Shown piece by piece: positions 57,794 to 64,000 of a stretch of DNA of 64,000 nucleotides (positions are counted from its first letter, which is position 1; each line of letters begins with the position of its first letter). The position numbers were made by a program, and so were the translations under genes. The notes below the pieces were generated by a model, which was not told the origin of the DNA, did no database searches, and saw only the letters and a list, made by a program, of their open reading frames with translations. The DNA lies in contig DDTO01000006.1 of the NCBI GenBank assembly GCA_002344135.1, positions 399,869 through 463,868 of the forward strand. Reading direction: 5' to 3'. The DNA is from Chthonomonas sp. UBA2362. GTDB taxonomy: Bacteria; Armatimonadota; Fimbriimonadia; Fimbriimonadales; Fimbriimonadaceae.

Positions 57794-58480
57794 ATGTATC
57801 TGGTACTCGTCGGCGGAGGCAACGTGGGACTACAACTCGCCAAGCGCCTCATCGCGCGCGGGCACGAGGTGCTTCTTCTCGAAAAGGACAGCCGACAGGC
57901 ACAGCGGTTGTCGGCGGTGCTCGGCGAGGAGAGCGTCTACCTCGGCGATGGCTGCGAGATTCGAACTCAAAAAGACGCCGGCTTCGGTAGGGCCGACATC
58001 GTCTGCGCAGTCACCGGGGAGGACGAGGACAACCTCGTCGTGTGCCAAATGGCCAAGACCGTGTGGAACGTGGAGCGGGTCCTCGCCCGCGTAAACGACC
58101 CTTCTCACGAGCAAATCTTCCGCGAGATCGGCATCGACGACACCGTCAGCGCCACCGCCATCATCTTCTCCCTGCTCGAACAGCAGATCTCGATGGACGA
58201 ACTCATTCCAGTCGGTGCGCTGGCGAAGGGCAATATCGAGGTCGTCGAGGCGATGCTCGGGCCCCGATCTCCCGTGGTCGGCAAGCGAGTCCGCGATATC
58301 GTCCTGCCTCCGTCCACGAATCTGGTTTGGCTGCTTCGGGACGACCACGGCTACGGCGTCGGTGGCGACACGGATCTGCAATCGGGCGACACCCTGGTCG
58401 CCTTGGTACCGCGTGAGCGGGCCCAGGAGCTGCGAGATCTGCTCTGTCCGGCGAAGGTCGACGTTCCTCGGCCTCAGTAG
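57794..58480 (+). CDS. TrkA potassium-uptake regulatory protein, second of a pair
   Basis: A 228-residue protein with RCK-N (about 1-130: 'MYLVLVGGGNVGLQLAKRLI', 'ADIVCAVTGEDEDNLVVCQ') and RCK-C (about 145-215: 'VEAMLGPRSPVVGKRVRDIV', 'LQSGDTLVALVPRERAQELR'). It starts on the base after the stop of the shorter partner, so both are likely made in fixed ratio, as for two-protein Trk/Ktr regulators. Its end overlaps the convergent nadE by seven bases. Confidence 0.9.
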   Translation: MYLVLVGGGNVGLQLAKRLIARGHEVLLLEKDSRQAQRLSAVLGEESVYLGDGCEIRTQKDAGFGRADIVCAVTGEDEDNLVVCQMAKTVWNVERVLARVNDPSHEQIFREIGIDDTVSATAIIFSLLEQQISMDELIPVGALAKGNIEVVEAMLGPRSPVVGKRVRDIVLPPSTNLVWLLRDDHGYGVGGDTDLQSGDTLVALVPRERAQELRDLLCPAKVDVPRPQ

Positions 58481-59337
58481 TCCACTGGACGGAGATAGTA
58501 TTCGCCGATCGCCGAGTTGCTCAGCATGGCGACCGTGGGGAGTCGACGCTTCCAGTGGGTCCCATCGACCTTCCGCCAGACGAGATCGACATCCTCCTTC
58601 GGGAAGCCCATCTCGATCAGCTTGTCGTAACCGTAGCCGCGGACCAGGAAGTGGAGGATGCGGTCGGCGCGATAGTAGGTGATTCCGAAATCGCCCTCGT
58701 CGGTCTGCCCCTTGATGAGATCGGCGGTCGCCGGCTTCTCGACGATCACGTCGGGAACGCCGAGGTGGCGAGCCAACTGCCAGACCTGGGTCTTGAAGAG
58801 GTCTCCTAAAGGGTTGATCGGCGGCGAGTCGTCGGCATGCCAAGTGAAGTAACCGAACAGCCTTTCGCTCTTGTTGCCGGTTCCGATCGGCAGGCCCCCA
58901 ATCTTGGCCGACATGTCGAAGAGCACGATCATCCGTGAGCGCGCACAGACGTTGCCGAGACGGGTCGCACTCATGTCAGGCTCATGCGCGCAGACGTAGC
59001 CATCGACCATGTCGGTGATTTCGACCGTACGGTCCTGGATCCCGAGCGCATCGACGACCAACTGCGCGTGATCCAGACTCTCTCGCGACGAAATCTTATA
59101 CGGCATCCGAAGAGCCAAGACCCGTTCGGGCCCGAACGCGCGTGCGCACAGATAGGCGACGACTGCCGAGTCCACCCCGCCGGAAAGTCCGAGTACGGCT
59201 CGGTCGATCTTACGCCGTCGGACGCACTCGTCACGCAGAAAGGCCACCAGCCAGTCGGCGATGAGAGCCGCATCGATGCGAAGCGGTTCGTCGGAGGTCG
59301 GATCGAACTTCGGCGCCCAAGTGAAGGGAAGCGACAT
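58474..59337 (-). CDS. nadE: NAD(+) synthase, ammonia-type
   Basis: A 287-residue NAD synthase without the nitrilase (glutaminase) domain. The ATP-pyrophosphatase P-loop 'LGLSGGVDSAVVAYL' is at residues 50-64; 'GNVCARSRMIVLFDMSAKIG', 'GTGNKSERLFGYFTWHADD' and 'INPLGDLFKTQVWQLARHLG' and the 'KPATADLIKGQTDEGDFGI' block follow. It adenylates and amidates nicotinic acid adenine dinucleotide, using free ammonia. It follows the S41 protease pair on the same strand with a three-base gap. Confidence 0.95.
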   Translation of the reverse strand: MSLPFTWAPKFDPTSDEPLRIDAALIADWLVAFLRDECVRRRKIDRAVLGLSGGVDSAVVAYLCARAFGPERVLALRMPYKISSRESLDHAQLVVDALGIQDRTVEITDMVDGYVCAHEPDMSATRLGNVCARSRMIVLFDMSAKIGGLPIGTGNKSERLFGYFTWHADDSPPINPLGDLFKTQVWQLARHLGVPDVIVEKPATADLIKGQTDEGDFGITYYRADRILHFLVRGYGYDKLIEMGFPKEDVDLVWRKVDGTHWKRRLPTVAMLSNSAIGEYYLRPVDY

Positions 59338-59340
59338 GGT

Positions 59341-60603
59341 TCAGTTCGTTCGATGCGCGGTTTTGGAGCCGATGATCTCGAGGGCTTTCTTGAGCTGAGA
59401 GTCGGTCTTCGGGTCACCGAGATTGGTCATCTCGGTGACGTCGATAGGGACCTTGACGTCGGGCGTGAGTCCGCCACTAACGTATTGCCCCTCTTCGTCG
59501 ACCTTGCGACTCATCTCGGCGTTGCTGGGCAGGTAGTAGCGCGCGATAGTGATCTTGGCGCTGGACCCGTCGACGAGCATGAAGACATTCTGCACGGAGG
59601 CTTTGCCATAGGTGTGCTCGCCGACCAAGGTTGCCAACTTGTAGTCTCGCAGCACTCCGGCGAAGATCTCGGCGGCGCTCGCGGAGTCCTCGTTCACGAG
59701 GACGACCACGGGATACTGGAATGGCCGCTTCGAGCCGACGAAAGTCTTGGCAAACTCCTCGCGCCCGTTCTTCATCTTCATCCGGACGACCACCTTGTTT
59801 TCGACGAAGCGCGAGAGCATTTCGACCGCTGTTTCGAGGAGGCCCCCGGGGTTGTTTCGAACGTCGATCACGAGGCCCACGATGCCCTGTTCTTCCAGTT
59901 TCGCGAGTGCCTGATCGAATTGAGTCGTCGTCGGCTGGGCAAACTGCTGGACGGTAAGCAGGCCGATCCGCGTTCCTTCGATGACCATGCCATCGGCGGT
60001 CGGGGGATTGATCGTCCCGCGCTTGATCGAAATCTTGAGGGTCTTGGCGGCGCCGGCTCGCATGACTTCGAGGGTGACGACGGTCCCTTCCTTGCCGCGA
60101 ATCTTCTTGACGACGTCGTCGAGCGGAATGCCGCCGGCCGGTTCTCCATCGACGCTCACGATGACGTCGCCGTTGCGGACTCCGGCCCGCTGCGCGGGGC
60201 CGCCATCGAAGACGGTCATGATCTTGGCCCCGACCGGATCGCGTCCGAGCCTCGCGCCGACGCCGACGAACTCGTTCTCGCCTTTCGTTTCCTTACTGAA
60301 CTCCTCGGCGGTCTTGGGCTCGAGAAAAATCGTATGGGGGTCGCCCAGCGCTGCGAGGAGGCCCTCCATCCCGCTGTACTTGAGTTCCTTCGGATCGACC
60401 GGTTTGTAATAGTTGGTCAGGATGAGGTTAAAGTTCGTCTTGAAAATCCGGGTTGCCGACTCACGCTTTGCAGGGGAGCCGAGCAGCTTCTCCACCGTCG
60501 CCTTCGATGGCAGCTCGCCACTGCGAAGGTCTCGCCAGCTAAAGCCGATTCCGAAGGCGAGCGCCACCACTCCGATCAAGCCGCCGATTTTCAGGAACTT
60601 CAC
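59341..60603 (-). CDS. Carboxy-terminal processing peptidase (S41, CtpA type)
   Basis: A 420-residue exported/anchored protease: N-terminal membrane segment (residues 3-20), PDZ domain about 95-190 ('MTVFDGGPAQRAGVRNGDVI') and S41 catalytic domain with 'VGLVIDVRNNPGGLLETAVE', catalytic Ser in 'NEDSASAAEIFAGVLRDYK' and catalytic Lys in 'GEHTYGKASVQNV'. It should trim or degrade periplasmic proteins from the C-terminus. Its ATG overlaps the end of a degenerate paralogue (ATGA), and nadE follows. Confidence 0.94.
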   Translation of the reverse strand: MKFLKIGGLIGVVALAFGIGFSWRDLRSGELPSKATVEKLLGSPAKRESATRIFKTNFNLILTNYYKPVDPKELKYSGMEGLLAALGDPHTIFLEPKTAEEFSKETKGENEFVGVGARLGRDPVGAKIMTVFDGGPAQRAGVRNGDVIVSVDGEPAGGIPLDDVVKKIRGKEGTVVTLEVMRAGAAKTLKISIKRGTINPPTADGMVIEGTRIGLLTVQQFAQPTTTQFDQALAKLEEQGIVGLVIDVRNNPGGLLETAVEMLSRFVENKVVVRMKMKNGREEFAKTFVGSKRPFQYPVVVLVNEDSASAAEIFAGVLRDYKLATLVGEHTYGKASVQNVFMLVDGSSAKITIARYYLPSNAEMSRKVDEEGQYVSGGLTPDVKVPIDVTEMTNLGDPKTDSQLKKALEIIGSKTAHRTN

Positions 60604-61880
60604 TTCGACTTCTCCTGTTTGGCGTTTGCGATGAAGCGCCCCACCGGCAGAAGGTAGCCCGCTCCGGTCGGCAATTCGACGACGCGAAGCTCCATCGGAT
60701 CTCGGTCGAGCTGGCCTTCGATGCTCGCTTGGCCCCGACCCTGCAGCGCGGTTGCGAAGATTGCCGCGGCGCCACGAGTGCTTCCGTCGACGAGGAGCCG
60801 AATCTTGGGAGGAGTCGGGTCTCCTTTGGCCACAACGATCGGCTTCGGCTTCATTTGCCGATCGACTTTGATTTCCCCGATCGGGCCCGGAGCCGCCAGA
60901 ACTTCCAGGCAGGCGTGCATCGCTTCGAAATCACCGATGGTGCTGTTTCGCAGGTCGAGGGTCACTTCGCTCCTACCTTCGATCGCCTGGGCGAGGGCCC
61001 TCTCCGCGCCCGTAAACAGCTTGAGAGCCACCGTTCCACCCTGGGACGTGATGGCCGGAATCTGGACAACACGCTTGCTGACCGTGGCCTCTTTCGCGCC
61101 ATCTGTGGACTTCCAGCCGAGCCTGATCTCGCCCTGTCTCCCGACCGCCAGCCGTTCGCGTGCTCGACCGGGACTCATCGCATCCTTGGCTTCTTCGGCG
61201 AGCCGCTTCCGAAGGGAGGTTAAGTCGTTCAGCTTCGCCTCTCCCTTGCGGACCTTGGCTTGAACTGCCTGGAATTCGCGGAAGATCGTGCTGTCGAGGA
61301 CCTTTCTTCCCTCGACCATGACGACTGTGTCGCCGACATGGATACCGGCTTGATCGGCGGGCCCCCCCGGGGCGACCGCGGTCACCACCAGACTCGGGAT
61401 GAGCACCCCTGGCGTCGTGATCGGGCTCTCGGCGGATGGATTCGACTTCAGGCGGTCGAGGTCCTTGAGCCACTTCTTCTGTTCGTCGTCGTATCGCAGT
61501 TGAAGTTCGACCCCGATTCCCTCGAAGCGTCCGGCGAGCAAGTTTTTGAAGGCCGCGAACTGGTCTTTGCTCAGGAACTCGGCGTTGGGGTCACCCAAAC
61601 CGTTCACCATTCCGCGAATGGCGCCTTCTGCCAGCTTCTGGTCATCCTCGACCTTGTCGACGTACTCCCGTCGGACAAGCTGGGTGAGTTCGTAGAAGAA
61701 GTCGCTTTCTGGGACGGTGGGGTCTTCTTCGAGGCTTGCAAAGATGCTGGACCGGGGTGGTCCGTCGAGGATGTTGCTCCCCCTCTCGGCGCGGTCCCGC
61801 AGGACCGCTCCGCCCATCAGCCCGCCGAGGGTCAGCAAAGCCGCTCCACTCGCCCAAAGATGCTTCTTCACGCTCGCCAT
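60600..61880 (-). CDS. S41-like paralogue with lost catalytic residues
   Basis: A 426-residue protein with an N-terminal membrane segment, an S41 N-terminal helical domain ('VRREYVDKVEDDQKLAEGAI', 'GMVNGLGDPNAEFL'), a PDZ domain with a long coiled-coil-like insertion near residues 215-260, and an S41 core. At the catalytic Ser region it reads 'LLVDGSTRGAAAIFATALQG' where the active neighbour has 'VNEDSASAAEIFAGVL', so the Ser is replaced by Gly. The downstream 'GKAS' Lys motif is missing too. It is likely a non-catalytic partner or adaptor. It is coupled to the active gene by ATGA overlap. Confidence 0.82.
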   Translation of the reverse strand: MASVKKHLWASGAALLTLGGLMGGAVLRDRAERGSNILDGPPRSSIFASLEEDPTVPESDFFYELTQLVRREYVDKVEDDQKLAEGAIRGMVNGLGDPNAEFLSKDQFAAFKNLLAGRFEGIGVELQLRYDDEQKKWLKDLDRLKSNPSAESPITTPGVLIPSLVVTAVAPGGPADQAGIHVGDTVVMVEGRKVLDSTIFREFQAVQAKVRKGEAKLNDLTSLRKRLAEEAKDAMSPGRARERLAVGRQGEIRLGWKSTDGAKEATVSKRVVQIPAITSQGGTVALKLFTGAERALAQAIEGRSEVTLDLRNSTIGDFEAMHACLEVLAAPGPIGEIKVDRQMKPKPIVVAKGDPTPPKIRLLVDGSTRGAAAIFATALQGRGQASIEGQLDRDPMELRVVELPTGAGYLLPVGRFIANAKQEKSK

Positions 61881-61907
61881 TAGAAACTTACAACTATTAC
61901 GTCTAGA

Positions 61908-62354
61908 TTAGCACGGATTCGCCGGAAGGCCCAGTTTCTCGACCCTGCGCGCATGCCGCTCTGCGTCGTCCTCGCCCGTGCTGAGGAAGGTCGAGAGGAT
62001 CGCGACCGCTCTCTCGGGTTTCGTAGTACGGCCTCCCAAGCAAAGGACGTTCGCGTGGTTGTGCAAGCGGGCCATTTCGGCGTCGTCCGGCGAGCAACAG
62101 AGGGCGGCCCGAACCTGCCGATAACGGTTCGCCCGAATGCTCACTCCGATTCCAGTGCCGCAAATCAGCACCGCGAACGGCAGGTGATTCTGCACGAGTT
62201 CGCGTACGGCGCCATCGACCGCGTCGGGATAGTCGAAGGCCTCCTCGCCATCCGCTCCGAAGCTGCGCACCTCGTAGCCTTGATTGCTCGCCCAGCCTTC
62301 GAGGTGGCGTCTGAGGCAGTAACCGGCATGATCCGAAGCGAATACGAGCGTCAG
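61908..62354 (-). CDS. rpiB: Ribose-5-phosphate isomerase B with probable CTG start
   Basis: A 148-residue RpiB/LacA-B isomerase of the pentose phosphate pathway. The family N-terminus (M-x-I-A-I-x-S-D-H-A-G) aligns with CTG-ACG-CTC-GTA-TTC-GCT-TCG-GAT-CAT-GCC-GGT, so CTG at 62354 occupies exactly the Met position. No ATG, GTG or TTG lies near it; the next GTG, at 62270, would delete the SDHAG motif. AGGAG is eight bases upstream, and the CTG overlaps the TGA of the HEAT gene. Catalytic Cys65 lies in 'AVLICGTGIGVSIRANR'. The C-terminal 'HNHANVLCLGGR' is normal. Confidence 0.88.
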   Translation of the reverse strand: MTLVFASDHAGYCLRRHLEGWASNQGYEVRSFGADGEEAFDYPDAVDGAVRELVQNHLPFAVLICGTGIGVSIRANRYRQVRAALCCSPDDAEMARLHNHANVLCLGGRTTKPERAVAILSTFLSTGEDDAERHARRVEKLGLPANPC

Positions 62355-64000
62355 AATCCCAACTCCTGTGCCTGTTTGACCACGTCGCTGCTGATGCTGT
62401 TCCGGAGATTCGCGAGGGCGGACTCGGGAAGGCGAATCGACTTGGCGCGGGCCAGCTGGACGAGCGCCATTTGCACTCGGGGGTCCTTATCGACGAAGAC
62501 GTTTTCGATCTCGGCCGATTCGACCTGACCTGGCATGGCCGCGAATGCCTGCAGGGCCGCGGCGCGAACAGCGGCTCGCGAGTCGGTCACCGCAAGTCGC
62601 TGGGACTGCCGGTACGCCGCGTCGGGCTTGGCTCGCATCGCATCGAGAAGCGCAAGGCGGATCCAGGGGCTCTCGTCGCGGACTCCCTTGAGCGCCTCCG
62701 AGCGGTAATCGGCGATCGGGGACTCGATGAGCCGGCGGTAGCTCGCCGCCCTGACGAGTTCGCTCGGGTCGTTGACGGCGCTCCAGAGCAGCCGACGGTT
62801 GACCAATTCCAGCTGCACGTTCGCGCCTTCGATAACGGCGAGCCTCACGTTGGGATCGACTTCCATGAGCAAGGCCATGAGGATGATCCCTGCGTCTTTG
62901 TCCGGAATCTTGCCCAGCGCCCGGGCGGCTTCTTCTCGGGCGCGGGGCGAGCGGCAGGTCATCAGCGTGCTGATCGATCCGGCGGAGATCATCTCTCCCT
63001 TCGTGCCCAGCAGCCGCGCGGCGAACTGGCGGTTGTGGTCGAAGGGTCCCTTGACGCAAATCGTAAGGATCGCCCCCCAGGCCTCGTTGGTTCCCTGAAA
63101 AGCCAGCGCTTCGAGGGCCAGCTCGGCGATCATCGGGTTCGCGCTGCGGGCTTGATCGATGAGGGCCGGCACCGCTTCCGGAAGCTGGATGGCGGTGAGG
63201 GCGGCGGCCGCGTTCAGACGCACCAACTCCTGCTGGTCCTTGATAAGCTCGAGCAGGATCGCCTTATCGGCTTCGGTCGCTTTGGCGGCCTGCATGGCTC
63301 GCTGCTCGGCGGGCGGCCGGGGCGCCGGACCCGCGCTCGGCGAGGCGTCGCCGGGGTCGCTCGGTCGGAGCGCGAAGCCGGTGAGAAGCACCTTCGACGG
63401 CTCCAGCTTCTGGCGTTCGTAGGCAAGAGCGCGGCGTGTCGGCATGAGCCGAATTCCCGCGAGCGATTTCAGCCCAGGCGCGACCTTGCGCAGGTCCACG
63501 ACGACCTTCTGCCACGCGCCGTCGGTCTTGACGTGGACGGCAGGCGGCGCAGGCACGTCGGCATCTTCGGCCGGTTGGGGATGGAACGGGTTGATCTCGA
63601 AGTAAAGCCCCTCAGGCGTCCACAGGGCGTAGGGTTCCTCGGACGTCGTCTTGATCCAAAACTCCAGGAACGTGGCCGAGGTCGCGTCGCCGAGGGGTTC
63701 GTCGGTCACGAGCGCCATTCCCTCACGGAAGGCGCCGGATTCGGTGACCTCGACCACGTTGCCCTTCTCGACATCGGCGACCTTGGTAACGGTAAACCGT
63801 CCGAACGTGCCCGGGCGATTGGGGCTCGGAAGGGCGGCGGGCGGGGTTACCCCGAAGGCCTCGGCGGCGGTGCGGGACGTCGTGCGAAAGACGATCATCG
63901 GCCGCCCATCCACTTCTGTCCAGCCGGCGATCGCGCCCGGAATCTTGGCGTTCAGCGCCTCTGCCGCCCAGAGGGGAACCGCAAGGCCCTCGCCGGCGGC
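62351..64000 (-). CDS. HEAT-repeat protein with sandwich domain (5' end outside window)
   Basis: At least 549 residues, open to the right edge of the window. The first visible 230 residues resemble a carbohydrate-binding-type sandwich ('TFGRFTVTKVADVEKGNVVE', 'GAWQKVVVDLRKVAPGLKSL'), followed by a Pro/Ala linker and about 300 residues of HEAT-like helical repeats ('LIKDQQELVRLNAAAALTAI', 'AREEAARALGKIPDKDAGII', 'VDPNVRLAVIEGA', 'ESPWIRLALLDAMRAKPDAA'). Probably exported; function unknown. Its stop overlaps the CTG start of rpiB. Confidence 0.75.
   Translation of the reverse strand, partial: AAGEGLAVPLWAAEALNAKIPGAIAGWTEVDGRPMIVFRTTSRTAAEAFGVTPPAALPSPNRPGTFGRFTVTKVADVEKGNVVEVTESGAFREGMALVTDEPLGDATSATFLEFWIKTTSEEPYALWTPEGLYFEINPFHPQPAEDADVPAPPAVHVKTDGAWQKVVVDLRKVAPGLKSLAGIRLMPTRRALAYERQKLEPSKVLLTGFALRPSDPGDASPSAGPAPRPPAEQRAMQAAKATEADKAILLELIKDQQELVRLNAAAALTAIQLPEAVPALIDQARSANPMIAELALEALAFQGTNEAWGAILTICVKGPFDHNRQFAARLLGTKGEMISAGSISTLMTCRSPRAREEAARALGKIPDKDAGIILMALLMEVDPNVRLAVIEGANVQLELVNRRLLWSAVNDPSELVRAASYRRLIESPIADYRSEALKGVRDESPWIRLALLDAMRAKPDAAYRQSQRLAVTDSRAAVRAAALQAFAAMPGQVESAEIENVFVDKDPRVQMALVQLARAKSIRLPESALANLRNSISSDVVKQAQELGF

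Noticed and set aside
62270..62272. GTG 62270 as the rpiB start
   Set aside because: It would remove the conserved N-terminal strand and SDHAG motif that is encoded intact just upstream.

Overview
The window looks like a piece of chromosome from a high-G+C, Gram-negative (diderm) bacterium. Lipid A and KDO genes (lpxB, kdsD-type isomerase), outer-membrane barrel proteins, lipoproteins, a PEP-CTERM protein and a secreted protein with a dockerin-like tail support this. The propeller/SHWLRKK/dockerin-like protein at 23416-24705 and the MqnD-type futalosine enzyme recall Armatimonadota (Fimbriimonadia-like) genomes. That placement is from memory of protein style, not a search. Genes are tightly packed on both strands. 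Several convergent pairs share the four bases of their stop codons. Many genes lack a Shine-Dalgarno site but have a TANNNT-like hexamer 5-8 bases before the start codon, suggesting widespread leaderless transcription.

Layout. 1-7.7 kb: mraZ (cut by the window edge), a dicarboxylate symporter, a HIT hydrolase, a three-gene exported redox/metal-like operon (Cys-rich protein, beta-barrel with two in-frame TGA codons, YHS-thioredoxin fusion), then mqnD-like, lpxB, a methyltransferase and a small barrel protein. 7.7-12.7 kb: a capsid cassette on the minus strand (protease, cement, gpT-like capsid, small membrane proteins, connectors) without terminase, portal or tail, followed by tRNA-Leu(CAA) and a PcfJ-like gene. 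12.7-30 kb: housekeeping and secreted proteins (RidA, phosphoribosyltransferase, ceramidase-like, TrpG, KdsD, glycosidase-like lipoprotein, double FKBP, subtilisin, GH172/DUF2961, GlpX, L31, glutaminyl cyclase). 30-44 kb: pyruvate phosphate dikinase, an ECF sigma/anti-sigma pair, trpA and trpE (convergent), selB, DinB, an M42 peptidase operon, MFS. 44-54 kb: very large secreted or glycosidase-like proteins, SufE, SpeE, a BI-1 protein, a tandem palindromic repeat array and a PEP-CTERM protein. 54-64 kb: GNAT, RecJ, two TrkA proteins, NadE, an active and an apparently dead S41 protease, RpiB with a probable CTG start, and a HEAT-repeat protein running off the end.

The most interesting point is the gene at 2924-3571. 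It has a good ribosome site, a signal peptide and a barrel with terminal Phe, interrupted only by TGA-ACC-GGG-TGA in one continuous frame. Read as selenocysteine this is a UxxU redox motif. A perfect 9-bp hairpin with a GTT loop follows at the distance expected of a bacterial SECIS, the same window encodes full-length SelB, and the next gene is a thioredoxin. A pseudogene remains possible.
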